Below, in pieces: positions 44,268-53,601 of a stretch of DNA of 64,000 bases; the stretch's first letter is position 1; each line of letters begins with the position of its first letter. A program made the translations under genes and the position numbers. Source of the DNA: Ancylobacter sp. IITR112 (GTDB lineage: Bacteria; Pseudomonadota; Alphaproteobacteria; Rhizobiales; Xanthobacteraceae). The notes under the pieces are model-generated. The model was given only the letters and a program-made list of their open reading frames with translations. It did not search any database and was not told where the DNA came from. The stretch is taken from assembly GCF_041415945.1 (NCBI RefSeq), contig NZ_JBGCUS010000001.1, forward strand, positions 3,100,001-3,164,000, written 5' to 3'.

Positions 44268-45719
44268 TCATTCCGATGTTTCCGCCGTTTCCGCAAGACT
44301 GCCGGCGGGAAAACGCTCGATCAGCGCGCGGGCGAGCGGGCCCATGCGGCTTCCATTCGAGCCTTTGACCATGATCACGTCGCCGCCGCGCAGCCGTGGC
44401 GCCACCAGCGGCAGCAGCGCCGCCGCGTCCGGCGCCCAGGCGCCGCGGCGGTTCTCGGGCAGCGCCTCCCACAGCGCCCGCATCAGCGGGCCGGCGCAGA
44501 AGACAAGATCGGCGACCGAGGCGGCACCCGCCAGCTCGCGGTGCATCGCTTCGCCCTGCGGGCCGAGTTCCAGCATGTCGCCGAGCACGGCGAGGCGCCG
44601 GCCGCGTCCCGTCGGCGGCGTGGTGCCGAGCACGGCGAGCGCGGCGCGCATCGAGGCGGGATTGGCGTTGTAGCTCTCGTCGATCAGCGTCGCCATCCCG
44701 GCCTTGACCGCCAGCGTGGTGCGCACCCCGCGCCCGGGCGGCGGGCCAAGTTCGGAAAGAGCGAGCGCGGCGAGGCATAGATCCGCCCCCGCAAGCTTGG
44801 CCGCCGCCAGCACGGCGAGCGCATTCTGCACGATGTGCCGGCCGGGAAGGCCGACCTTGAAGCTAACGCTTTCGCCCATGATGTCGGCCATGGCGGTGGA
44901 CATATGCGGCTGAAGATTGACGCTGGTGAGCCGCGCCTGCGCCTCATCCGCCTCGCCAAAGCCGATGATGGTGTCGATCCCCGCCGCCCGCGCCGCCGCC
45001 GCCAGCCGCGCGAAATGCGGATTGTCGCAGTTGAGCACCGCCGCCCCGCCCGGCTCGACGCCGGTGAAGATTTCCGCCTTGGCGTCGGCGATGCCCTCAA
45101 TGCCCTCGAACTGGGCGATGTGGACCGGCTCGATGGTGGTGATGATCGCGACATGCGGGCGCACCATATCGACCAGCGTGGCAATCTCGCCGGCATGGTT
45201 CATGCCGAGTTCGAACACACCATAGGCGCTGTGCTGCGGCATGCGGGCGAGGGACAACGGCACGCCCCAGTGATTATTGTAGGAGGCCGCCGAGGCATGG
45301 GTCGGGCCGTCCGCACCCAGCGCCAGCGCGAGCGCCTCCTTGGTCGTCGTCTTGCCGACCGAGCCGGTAACGCCGACGATGCGGGCGCCGGTACGGGCAC
45401 GAGCGGCCCGGCCGGTCTGCTCCAGCGCCGCCAGCACATCATCCACCGCCAGCAGCGTCGCGCCTTCCGGCATCTCGGCGAGGCGCGCATGCTCGACCAC
45501 GCTCAGCGCCGCGCCGCGCGCCTGCGCCATGGTGACATAGGCATGCCCGTCGCTGTTATCGCCGCGAATGGCAAAGAAGGCGTCGCCCGGCTGCAGCGTA
45601 CGGGTGTCGATGGACATGCCGCCAATGGCCCCGGCGGGCAGGCCCGTCAGGGTGCCGCCGGTTGCCTGCGCCAGCGCCTCCACGGTCCAGAGCGGCGATG
45701 CGGCCGAACCCGCCTTCAT
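44268..45719 (-). CDS. murF: UDP-MurNAc-tripeptide--D-Ala-D-Ala ligase
   Basis: 483 residues. Mur ligase with N-terminal uridine-binding domain (SIDTRTLQPGDAFFA), P-loop TGSVGKTTT at 118-126, GVFELGMNHAGEIA and DESYNANPASMRAAL. It adds the D-Ala-D-Ala made by Ddl. The start lies 4 bases after the murE stop, so they are probably coupled. Confidence 0.97.
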   Translation of the reverse strand: MKAGSAASPLWTVEALAQATGGTLTGLPAGAIGGMSIDTRTLQPGDAFFAIRGDNSDGHAYVTMAQARGAALSVVEHARLAEMPEGATLLAVDDVLAALEQTGRAARARTGARIVGVTGSVGKTTTKEALALALGADGPTHASAASYNNHWGVPLSLARMPQHSAYGVFELGMNHAGEIATLVDMVRPHVAIITTIEPVHIAQFEGIEGIADAKAEIFTGVEPGGAAVLNCDNPHFARLAAAARAAGIDTIIGFGEADEAQARLTSVNLQPHMSTAMADIMGESVSFKVGLPGRHIVQNALAVLAAAKLAGADLCLAALALSELGPPPGRGVRTTLAVKAGMATLIDESYNANPASMRAALAVLGTTPPTGRGRRLAVLGDMLELGPQGEAMHRELAGAASVADLVFCAGPLMRALWEALPENRRGAWAPDAAALLPLVAPRLRGGDVIMVKGSNGSRMGPLARALIERFPAGSLAETAETSE

Positions 45720-45723
45720 GCGG

Positions 45724-47211
45724 TCAACTCCCCAGCAGCCCGGCCGCTGTGTCGCGGTCGGAGAATGGCAATGTCCGGTCGCCGATAATCTGGCCGGTTT
45801 CGTGACCCTTGCCGGCGATCAGCACCACGTCTCCCGGGCCGGCTGCGGCCAGGGCGGCTTTGATAGCCTCCGCCCGGTCGCCGATCTCCCGCGCGCCCGG
45901 CGCGCTGGCGAGGATGGCAGCGCGGATGGCGGCGGGGTCTTCGCTACGCGGATTGTCATCAGTGACGATCACCACATCGGCCTTCTCCGTGGCGATGGCG
46001 CCCATGATCGGGCGCTTGCCGCGGTCGCGGTCGCCGCCGCAACCGAACACCACGATCAGCCGCCCGGTCACATAGGGGCGCAGCGCATCGAGCGCATTGG
46101 CCAGCGCGTCGGGCTTATGGGCATAATCGACGAAGACGCCGGCGCCGCCCTTCGTGCCGACGAGTTCCAGCCGCCCCGGCACGCCCTCCAGCGTCTCCAG
46201 CAGCGGCAGCACCTCGCGAGCCGTGGCGCCGGTGAGCAGGACCAGGCCGGCGGCGACGAGCGCATTGCAGGCCTGGAAGGCACCGACCAGCGGCAGGGTG
46301 AGCGTGTGGCGCGCGCCGGCGACCTCGATCTCCAGCCGCTGGCCGAGGCCTTCATCGCGGCGCGCCAGCAGCGAGATGCCGGCCCCGGTGACGCCGATGC
46401 CGAGCACGTTCAGCTCATGCTCGGCCGCGACCTGTGCGACATGGCTGCCCTCGGTGCTGTCCACCCATATCGCCGCTCCGCCGCCGCGCGGCACGAGATC
46501 GCGGAACAGCCGCATCTTGGCGTCGAGATAGGCGTCCATGCTCGGGTGATAGTCGAGATGATCGCGCGAGAGATTGGTGAAGCCGCCCGCCTTCAGCCGC
46601 ACCCCGTCGAGCCGGTGCTGGTCGAGCCCGTGCGAGGAGGCTTCGAGGCACAGATGGGTGACGCCTTGTTCGGCAAGATGATGGAGGCTTCGGTGCAGTT
46701 CGATCGGATCGGGCGTGGTCAGCGAACCATAGACGGCACCGGACGGCGCCACCACGCCAAGCGTGCCGAGGCTCGCAGCGGAGAAGCCGAGGCCCTGCCA
46801 TATCTGCAGGGTGAAGGCGGCCACCGAGGTCTTGCCCGACGTGCCGGTGACGGCGGCGATGGTCTCCGGCTGGCGCGGAAAGGCCCGCGCGGCGGCGAGC
46901 GCCACGGTGCGACGGGCATTTCCGACGCGGACATAGGAAATGCCGGGGTCGAGCCAGTCCGGCCGGTCCGCCTCCGCGACGACCGCGACGGCGCCGCGTG
47001 CAATGGCTTCCTGCGCATGGACGAGACCATCGGTCTTCGTTCCCGACAGGGCGAAGAACACGTCGCCGGCCCGCACGCTGCGGCTATCGAGCGAAGGCTC
47101 GCCCACGGCCAGTTCCGGATCGGCGCCGGCATAATCGGCATCTGCGCCGACCAGCCCCCGCAGGGTGAGGCGGCGGGCGCAGTCGACGGTGGGGTGCGTC
47201 CGGTCAGGCAT
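45724..47211 (-). CDS. murE: UDP-MurNAc-L-Ala-D-Glu--meso-diaminopimelate ligase
   Basis: 495 residues. N-terminal DSRSVRAGDVFFALSG, P-loop TGTSGKTS at 122-129, LEASSHGLDQHRL and VDYAHKPDAL are in order. DNPR at 419-422 is the motif that selects meso-diaminopimelate rather than lysine, so the cell wall is expected to be the usual mDAP type. Confidence 0.97.
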   Translation of the reverse strand: MPDRTHPTVDCARRLTLRGLVGADADYAGADPELAVGEPSLDSRSVRAGDVFFALSGTKTDGLVHAQEAIARGAVAVVAEADRPDWLDPGISYVRVGNARRTVALAAARAFPRQPETIAAVTGTSGKTSVAAFTLQIWQGLGFSAASLGTLGVVAPSGAVYGSLTTPDPIELHRSLHHLAEQGVTHLCLEASSHGLDQHRLDGVRLKAGGFTNLSRDHLDYHPSMDAYLDAKMRLFRDLVPRGGGAAIWVDSTEGSHVAQVAAEHELNVLGIGVTGAGISLLARRDEGLGQRLEIEVAGARHTLTLPLVGAFQACNALVAAGLVLLTGATAREVLPLLETLEGVPGRLELVGTKGGAGVFVDYAHKPDALANALDALRPYVTGRLIVVFGCGGDRDRGKRPIMGAIATEKADVVIVTDDNPRSEDPAAIRAAILASAPGAREIGDRAEAIKAALAAAGPGDVVLIAGKGHETGQIIGDRTLPFSDRDTAAGLLGS

Positions 47212-47249
47212 GGCGTCGTCCTGCGCGCCGCAGCGGGCGCCCTTTCACA

Positions 47250-49055
47250 TCACTGAGCGCGCGCCAGCGTGGTGTTGGCGAGCAGGCTTTCGGCCGGCGG
47301 TACGTCCGTGCGCGGCATGATGCCGAGCATCGGCCCGATGCGCGAGATGATCTTGCCGGTCGTCGGGGCGGCGTTCCAGCCAGAGGTTGCGAAACCGTAA
47401 GTACCCTCGGCAGGCTGCGGCTCATCGAGCATCACCAGCACGAGGTACTGAGGATTGTCCATCGGGAAAATGCCCGTGAATGTGGTGAGCAGCCGGGTCT
47501 TGGAGTAGCGCCCGTTGATCACCTTCTCGGCCGTGCCGGTCTTGCCGCCGGCATAGAAGCCGGGAACGTTGGCCTTCTTCGCTGATCCCTTCTCCGCATT
47601 GAGTCGCAGCAAATAGCGCAGCTTGGCGCTGGTTTCCGGCTTGATAACCGGGGTGGCCAGCGCCATCGCCTCCGCCTGCGAGCGCTTGAGGAAGGTGGGG
47701 GGGATGAGATAGCCGCCATTGACCAGCGCGTTCACCGCCATCACCGCCTGCAGCGGCGCCACCGCGAGGCCGTGGCCGAAGGCGATGGTAGCGGTGTTCA
47801 CCTCACCCCAGCGCTTGGGCACGATCGGCATCGCGCTCTCGGGGAGTTCGGTGCGCAGCCGGTCGAGCTGTCCCACCTTGGCGAGGAAGGCCTTGTGCGC
47901 GTCCACGCCGAGCGCGAGCGCCATTTTCGCCGTGCCGATATTAGAGGAAACCAGAAATATCTCGGGAAGCGTCAGCACCCGATTTTCCGCGTGGTAATCG
48001 CTGATCTTGAAGCGGCCGAAGCTCAGTGCCCCGCGCGCATCCACCGTCGAGTTGATGTTGAAGCGGCCGCTGTCGAGCGCCATGGCGAAGGTCAACGCCT
48101 TGAAGGTCGAGCCCATCTCGAACACGCCGGTGGTCAGGCGATTGAGATTTTTCGGGTCGAGCGAGCGCGCGGGATCATTGGCGTCGAAATCCGGCAGCGA
48201 GGCCATGGCGACGATCTCGCCGGTGCGCACATCCACCACCGTGCCGGCGGCGGCGATGGCCTTGAATTTCTCCTTGGCGGTGAACAGCTCGTCGCGCAGC
48301 ACATGCTGCACGCGCAGATCGAGCGCCAGTTCCACCGGCTCCTGCTGCCGGTCGGAGGCGAAACCGGCAAGGTGGAGGTCGGCGAGGCCGCGCGTGTCGA
48401 CCCATTTCTCGATGCCGGCAATGCCCTGATTGTCGATATTGGTCGAACCGAGCACATGCGCCCCCAGCGTACCGCCGGGATAGATGCGCCGGTTCTCGGT
48501 CATGAAGCCGATGCCGGGCAGGCCGAGATTGTGGATCTCGCGCTGCTGCTGCGGGGTTATGTCGCGCTTGAGCCAGATGAAGCCGCGATCGGTGGAGAGC
48601 CGCTGGCGCAGTTCGTCGGCATTGAGGTCGGGCAGCACGGCAGTGAGCGCCTCGACCGCCTCGTCGACATCAATCAGCCGGCGCGGTTCGCCATAGAGCG
48701 AAGCGGACTTCACGTCGGTGGCGAGGACGAGGCCATTGCGGTCGACAATGTCCGGTCGCGCCGAGGCGACAGCATCGGTGGACACGATCCGGCGCGCCAC
48801 CGCGCCCTCCGGCGCCGAGGCCAGCATGGCGAGACGCCCGCCAATCGCGAGATAGACCCCGCCAAACACCATCATGCACAGCACGATGCGCGCGCGGGCC
48901 ACCGCGTGCGGCTCCGGCCGCCCGCGTCCGAAGGCTGCCCGCACAATGGTGACGAGCCCGTTGAGCAGCATTCGCGGCAGGCGCAGCAAAGAGAGCGGCA
49001 GGCGCAGCAGGCGCGGTCCGATCCCGGGGGCGGCAGTGCTCGATCTGGAGTTCAT
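47250..49055 (-). CDS. ftsI: Septal peptidoglycan transpeptidase FtsI (PBP3)
   Basis: 601 residues. One membrane helix (about 57-76) precedes the dimerisation/pedestal domain (RPDIVDRNGLVLATDV) and the penicillin-binding transpeptidase domain. Active-site motifs are complete: STFK at 316-319 with Ser316 the nucleophile, SSN at 370-372, KTGT at 505-508. It cross-links septal wall together with FtsW. It follows ftsL by 15 bases. Confidence 0.96.
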   Translation of the reverse strand: MNSRSSTAAPGIGPRLLRLPLSLLRLPRMLLNGLVTIVRAAFGRGRPEPHAVARARIVLCMMVFGGVYLAIGGRLAMLASAPEGAVARRIVSTDAVASARPDIVDRNGLVLATDVKSASLYGEPRRLIDVDEAVEALTAVLPDLNADELRQRLSTDRGFIWLKRDITPQQQREIHNLGLPGIGFMTENRRIYPGGTLGAHVLGSTNIDNQGIAGIEKWVDTRGLADLHLAGFASDRQQEPVELALDLRVQHVLRDELFTAKEKFKAIAAAGTVVDVRTGEIVAMASLPDFDANDPARSLDPKNLNRLTTGVFEMGSTFKALTFAMALDSGRFNINSTVDARGALSFGRFKISDYHAENRVLTLPEIFLVSSNIGTAKMALALGVDAHKAFLAKVGQLDRLRTELPESAMPIVPKRWGEVNTATIAFGHGLAVAPLQAVMAVNALVNGGYLIPPTFLKRSQAEAMALATPVIKPETSAKLRYLLRLNAEKGSAKKANVPGFYAGGKTGTAEKVINGRYSKTRLLTTFTGIFPMDNPQYLVLVMLDEPQPAEGTYGFATSGWNAAPTTGKIISRIGPMLGIMPRTDVPPAESLLANTTLARAQ

Positions 49056-49070
49056 GGGACCACCTCGCGC

Positions 49071-49664
49071 TTACTGGCCGATATCGCCGGGGGGAAGCAG
49101 CGGCACGCCCGCCACCGGATTGAGCGGCGCGCCGATGACGCCCTGCGGGCCAGCGGCGCTGCGGCGCGGCGTTCCCATCGTGCCGGCCGGGGGCAGCGCC
49201 GAGAGCGGCAGCGGCTCGATGGAGAAAGGCTGCTCGGGCAGCGGGGCGTCGTCCGGAAGGCGGGTGACCGGGGTGCTGCGCGCCGGCTTGGCCGGCTTCG
49301 GCGCGGCGGCTTCCCGCGCCGGCGGGTTAGGCGAGGGGCCGTCCACCAGCGCCTCGATCATGCCGCCCAGCGCGTCGCCGCCCGCCTCGGACTTGGCCGG
49401 CAGGCTGGCGAGCCGGTCCATATGGTCGACATCGAGCGGCTGCATGTCGAGATGCTTTTCCGCCAGTGCCTGAACGCGATCCGGTGCCGTGCGGCGCGCC
49501 CATTCGGCGTGGAGAATGGCGATGCGATCGCGCTCGCCGCGGATTTCGGTCCGCAGCTTGGCGATCTCCTGCGCTTCGAAGGCCGAGGAGTATTTCACAT
49601 GATAGACCGTGCCCGCCGCGGCGAGCAGCGCGATGACCGAGACGGCGTTGAGTATGCGGAACAT
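49071..49664 (-). CDS. ftsL: Cell division protein FtsL with Pro-rich C-terminal tail
   Basis: 197 residues from the ATG at 49664 (GAGG upstream). It begins MFRILNAVSVIALLAAAGTV, a membrane helix, then a leucine-zipper-like coiled coil (residues about 35-85: LRTEIRGERDRIAILHAEWA) and the conserved R-V-Q-x-L-A-E...L-D-M element before a Pro/Ala-rich tail of about 100 residues. Position between rsmH and ftsI decides the assignment. FtsL with FtsB links FtsQ to FtsWI. Most FtsL proteins are 100-130 residues, so the tail is extra. The gene is easily missed because a longer overlapping frame runs up to 50039. Confidence 0.88.
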   Translation of the reverse strand: MFRILNAVSVIALLAAAGTVYHVKYSSAFEAQEIAKLRTEIRGERDRIAILHAEWARRTAPDRVQALAEKHLDMQPLDVDHMDRLASLPAKSEAGGDALGGMIEALVDGPSPNPPAREAAAPKPAKPARSTPVTRLPDDAPLPEQPFSIEPLPLSALPPAGTMGTPRRSAAGPQGVIGAPLNPVAGVPLLPPGDIGQ

Positions 49665-49671
49665 CTCGACC

Positions 49672-50709
49672 TCAGCGGCGGCGCGGGGCATCAAGGACGG
49701 GAAGCGGCGGCAGCAGCGAGCCGAGATCGCCTTCGGCATGCGCCGGCGCGGCGGTGCGCGCCGCCGCCCGCAGCTTTGACGAACGTGCCCGCGGATTGGC
49801 GGCGCGCTCGTCCTCGCCCGGCTCGACCGCGCCGCGCGCCAGCAGCGTGAAGCTCGGCGCCGCGCCCGCGACCGCCGGCAAATGGCGGGAGCCGGCGGCG
49901 ACCTTGGAGCGGTTGGCGAGGAAATTCTTGACGATGCGGTCTTCCAGCGAATGGAAAGAGACAACCACCAGCCGCCCGCCGGGCTTGAGGATGCGTTCGG
50001 CGGCAGCAAGGGCGCGGGCGAGTTCACCCAGTTCGTCATTCACCGCGATGCGCAGCGCCTGAAAGGTGCGGGTGGCGGGATGCGGCTCATGCGGCTTGGC
50101 CCACACCACCTTGGAGACGATGTCGGCAAGCTGCAGCGTGCGCTCGATCGGCGCCTGCGCCCGCGCTTCCACGATGGCGCGCGCCACCGCCCGCGAGCGA
50201 CGCTCCTCGCCGAAGCGATAGATGAGATTGGCGAGTTCGGCCTCGGAGAGCTTCGCCACCAGATCGGCGGCGGAGGGCCCATCCTGCGACATGCGCATGT
50301 CGAGCGGCCCGTCGCGGCGGAAGGAAAAGCCACGCTCGCCCTCGTCAAGCTGCATGGAGGAGACGCCGATATCCAGCACGACGCCATCGACCAACGGCTC
50401 GCCCTGCGCCTGCGCCACCGCGTCGAGCGCGCCGAAGCGCTCGGGCACCAGCGTCAGCCGCCCGCCAAAGGCTCCGACCAGCGCCTGCCCGTCGCGAATC
50501 GCGTTGGGATCGCGGTCGATGGCGATCACCCGGCACTCCGCGGCGCCGAGAATGGCGCGCGTATAGCCGCCGGCGCCGAAGGTGCCGTCGACATAGACGC
50601 CGCCGGGCTGCGGCGCGAGATAATGGAGAACTTCGCCGAGCAGGACAGGCAGATGACGGGCCGGTCCGCCGGCAGCGTCCGTCTCCGGACCGCCGCGACC
50701 CGTCATCAT
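49672..50709 (-). CDS. rsmH: 16S rRNA (cytosine-1402-N4) methyltransferase
   Basis: 345 residues from the ATG at 50709, overlapping the mraZ stop by [23 protein letters not shown] opens the protein; [15 protein letters not shown] and [11 protein letters not shown] bind [26 protein letters not shown] and [16 protein letters not shown] are RsmH hallmarks. It methylates C1402 in the ribosomal P site. The C-terminal [16 protein letters not shown] is typical. Confidence 0.96.
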   Translation of the reverse strand: MMTGRGGPETDAAGGPARHLPVLLGEVLHYLAPQPGGVYVDGTFGAGGYTRAILGAAECRVIAIDRDPNAIRDGQALVGAFGGRLTLVPERFGALDAVAQAQGEPLVDGVVLDIGVSSMQLDEGERGFSFRRDGPLDMRMSQDGPSAADLVAKLSEAELANLIYRFGEERRSRAVARAIVEARAQAPIERTLQLADIVSKVVWAKPHEPHPATRTFQALRIAVNDELGELARALAAAERILKPGGRLVVVSFHSLEDRIVKNFLANRSKVAAGSRHLPAVAGAAPSFTLLARGAVEPGEDERAANPRARSSKLRAAARTAAPAHAEGDLGSLLPPLPVLDAPRRR

Positions 50710-51185
50710 GCCCCATCGGCGCGGGAATCCCGCGTCGCCCCCTGGGAGCCGATCTCCTGCTTCAGCGCGCGCACCTTGGCAGTGGCCTCCGCCAGATGCG
50801 CCCGGAAGCAACCGGGCTCCCAGATCCTGAAATGATCGCCGAGGCCGACCAGCACGGCCTCGTCCTTGATTTGCGCATGGGCTTTCAGCCCCTCGCTCAG
50901 CATCACGCGGCCCTCCGGATCGAGCTTGACCATCTCGATCGCCCCGTAGAGCGCGCCCGCCAGTTCCTCCCGCGCTTCCGAATAGGGCGGATAGCGCGCG
51001 ATCAGGGCGTCGATCCCCGCCATCAGCCGCGCGCCGCCCGCCTGCAGGGCGGGGCGGTCGAGCGCTGGATGGCAGTACAGATGTTCCAGCCCGTCCCGCG
51101 CGAGAAGTGCGCGGTACGGCGCCGGGATCGACATCCGGCCCTTGGAATCGAGCCGCATCGGGTAGGTCGATACGAAACGTTCCAT
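50706..51185 (-). CDS. mraZ: Transcriptional regulator / division protein MraZ
   Basis: 159 residues with two AbrB-like MraZ domains: [15 protein letters not shown] near residue 11 and [18 protein letters not shown] near residue 91, each with the D-x-x-G-R core. MraZ forms a ring and in E. coli binds TGGGN repeats to repress its own operon. Such repeats are found upstream here. It is the first gene of the division and cell wall cluster. Confidence 0.95.
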   Translation of the reverse strand: MERFVSTYPMRLDSKGRMSIPAPYRALLARDGLEHLYCHPALDRPALQAGGARLMAGIDALIARYPPYSEAREELAGALYGAIEMVKLDPEGRVMLSEGLKAHAQIKDEAVLVGLGDHFRIWEPGCFRAHLAEATAKVRALKQEIGSQGATRDSRADGA

Positions 51186-51300
51186 CGGCCGGGCACGCCC
51201 CTACGCAAACACGCCCCGCTGCAAGGCTTTCACCACGCGAGAACGGCCCAACGCATGGCGCCGGAATGGCGCCATCGGCCTTGCTTACGCGGTACTGCAA

Positions 51301-51345
51301 CGGGATGATTTGGGATACCATGGGGCACGATGGGCGTCAATGGAA
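51301..51345. promoter_or_regulatory. MraZ operator: 10-bp spaced TGGGN direct repeats
   Basis: Five elements fall in exact 10-base steps on the plus strand: CGGGA (51301), TGGGA (51311), TGGGG (51321), TGGGC (51331), TGGAA (51341). The middle three are perfect TGGGN boxes with 5-base spacers, the arrangement known to bind MraZ in E. coli; the outer two are degenerate copies. They overlap the mraZ promoter listed separately. Binding here is inferred. Confidence 0.8.
51312..51340 (-). promoter_or_regulatory. Predicted mraZ (dcw cluster) promoter
   Basis: On the minus strand TTGACG (51335-51340), a 17-base spacer and TATCCC (51312-51317). Transcription would start near 51305, giving a leader of about 120 bases before the mraZ ATG at 51185. 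The three TGGGN boxes cover the -35, spacer and -10. Confidence 0.65.
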
Positions 51346-51477
51346 TGACCGTTGCGATTCCTCCTTTGTGAGACCTCCACAAGGGTGATTCCGCCGCGGC
51401 CGGCATCCCGCGATTAACGCCCCATGAACCTTAAGAATCTGTTGAATCCCCCCTCGGCCGGGATTAGCTGCTGCGCG

Positions 51478-52275
51478 ATGAGCGACACCGACGCCCGCTT
51501 CACCCCCGACTCGCCGCTGGTGGCCGAGATCCTGCCCTCGCCGAACCACGGGCCGCGCCTCGGCGTCGCCGGGCCGGACATGCTGCTGCTGCACTACACC
51601 GGCATGGAATCGAGCGCCGAAGCGGTCGCCTGGCTGCGCACGCCAGAACGGCAAGTCTCGGCGCATTACGTGGTTCTGGAGGATGGCCGCATCCTCCAGC
51701 TTGTGCCGGAGGCGCGCCGCGCCTGGCACGCCGGCGCCGCCTTCTGGGCGGGGGCCACCGACATCAACTCGCATTCCATCGGCATCGAGATCGCCAATCC
51801 CGGGCATGATTTCGGCTACCCGCCCTTTGCCGCAATCCAGATCGAGGCGGTGACGGCGCTGGCCAAGGACATTCTCTCGCGCCACCCGATTCCGCCCGAC
51901 CGTGTGCTCGCCCATTCCGATGTCGCCCCCCTGCGCAAGGACGATCCCGGCGAGAAATTCCCCTGGGAAATCCTGCACCGCTTCGGCGTCGGCCATCTCG
52001 TCGACGAGGTGCCGCCGAGCGATGGCCGCTTCTTCATGCGCGGCGAACATGGCCAGCCGATCGAGGCGCTGCAGGCGATGCTTGCCCTCTATGGCTATGG
52101 CGTACCGGTCACCGGCACCTATTGCGCGACGACCGAGGCGGTGGTGCGCGCCTTCCAGCGCCATTTCCGCCGCGCGCGAGTGGACGGCATCGCGGATGTC
52201 TCGACCCTGGCGACGCTCTACGCGCTCTGCGCCTCCCGCCCGGCGCCGAGGGACCGGGCCGCAGAGACTGCCTGA
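51478..52275 (+). CDS. AmpD-type N-acetylmuramoyl-L-alanine amidase with peptidoglycan-binding domain
   Basis: 265 residues from the ATG at 51478; an in-frame ATG at 51424 would add 18 residues and cannot be excluded. The amidase_2 zinc ligands are His39 (LLLHYTGM), His146 (LAHSDVAP) and Asp156 (RKDDPGEKFPW); HYVVLEDGRILQLV and NSHSIGIEIANPG complete the fold. The last 70 residues are a PG_binding_1 domain (GQPIEALQAMLALYGYG). No signal peptide is seen, so it may act on recycled muropeptides in the cytoplasm, or the wall after export by another route. It is divergent from mraZ. Confidence 0.88.
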   Translation: MSDTDARFTPDSPLVAEILPSPNHGPRLGVAGPDMLLLHYTGMESSAEAVAWLRTPERQVSAHYVVLEDGRILQLVPEARRAWHAGAAFWAGATDINSHSIGIEIANPGHDFGYPPFAAIQIEAVTALAKDILSRHPIPPDRVLAHSDVAPLRKDDPGEKFPWEILHRFGVGHLVDEVPPSDGRFFMRGEHGQPIEALQAMLALYGYGVPVTGTYCATTEAVVRAFQRHFRRARVDGIADVSTLATLYALCASRPAPRDRAAETA

Positions 52276-52515
52276 AATTCCGGCAGGCGGATAATTTAAG
52301 CTGAACGCGACAGGATGCTGCGTGTGCCCGCGCGGGCGCGCAAGCATCGTTCCCCGCCGCTGCACGGCCACCACATTGCGCGGTATTCTCGCCGGGTTGC
52401 GGCCGCCAGATGTCGGCAATGCGCCCGGCAATGCACGTCATAGGCCACATTCATACCCGATTTTCTGGGCTTTTCCCCGGCCATCGACACCGGAACGAAA
52501 GGCCTCCGCCGCATA

Positions 52516-53034
52516 ATGAACGTCTCCCGCCTCCTCTCTGCTTGCCTGATTTCCGCACTCTTCATTCCCGCCTCCACCGAATTGGTCAGCGCCAACTCGA
52601 TCTTCGAGCGTCCGTCGCCTTCTTCCCGTGAGAAATCGGAGATAGAACTTTCATCTGCCAAGGCCGATCTGATCGCCCTCGTCGATCGCGAAGCCCGCGC
52701 CAATGGCCTGCCCATCAGCCTCGCCCGCGCCGTGGTGCGGATCGAAAGCAATTGGAAGCCGCAGATCACCGGCCGCGCCGGCGAGGTCGGACTCATGCAG
52801 ATCAAGCATCAGACCGCGCGCGGCATGGGCTACAAGGGCTCGCGGGCGAAGCTTTATGAACCCGCCACCAACATACGCTGGGGCATGCGCTATCTCGCCG
52901 GCGCCTATCGCCTCGCCGGCGGCGACACTTGCGGCACGGTGATGCGCTATCAGGGCGGGCATGGCGCCAAGCGCATGTCCTCCGCCGCACGCAGCTACTG
53001 CTCCAAGGCACGCACCATCATGGCCTCCAACTGA
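52516..53034 (+). CDS. Small periplasmic lytic transglycosylase (SLT domain)
   Basis: 172 residues. Signal peptide at 1-26 (LLSACLISALFIPAS...SANS), then a compact SLT domain from about residue 50. Glu77 in AVVRIESNWKP is the catalytic residue; GEVGLMQIKHQTARGMGY and NIRWGMRYLAGAYRLAGGD are the other conserved parts, and a Cys pair (TCGTVMRY, SYCSKA) may form a disulphide. It cleaves glycan strands to anhydro-muropeptides. A 240-base gap with no evident feature separates it from the amidase gene. Confidence 0.9.
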   Translation: MNVSRLLSACLISALFIPASTELVSANSIFERPSPSSREKSEIELSSAKADLIALVDREARANGLPISLARAVVRIESNWKPQITGRAGEVGLMQIKHQTARGMGYKGSRAKLYEPATNIRWGMRYLAGAYRLAGGDTCGTVMRYQGGHGAKRMSSAARSYCSKARTIMASN

Positions 53035-53106
53035 CGCCAACGCCCCGCATGCAGGATTCGCCCTGTGGGCGGGGCGGCGCCCATTGCTTCTTCCTCCCCC
53101 GCGCAC

Positions 53107-53135
53107 TTGACGGCGGCGCCGCACTCCCGCATGTG
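53107..53135 (+). promoter_or_regulatory. Candidate rnpB promoter
   Basis: TTGACG at 53107-53112 and, 17 bases later, CATGTG at 53130-53135, placed exactly for a start at 53142. The -35 is good, the -10 poor. Confidence 0.4.
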
Positions 53136-53141
53136 CAGACC

Positions 53142-53520
<379 letters not shown>

Positions 53521-53601
53521 CCACTCTTCCCCCGCACCATTGGCGCCGGGCTCACGGCTTGCTACGGCTTGGTCGCCGCCAACCGTGAAGGAGCTCACCC
53601 C

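Noticed and set aside
51414..51434. TTAA pair upstream of the amidase gene as a CtrA site
   Set aside because: Half-sites are 13 bases apart, not the 7 required for CtrA boxes.
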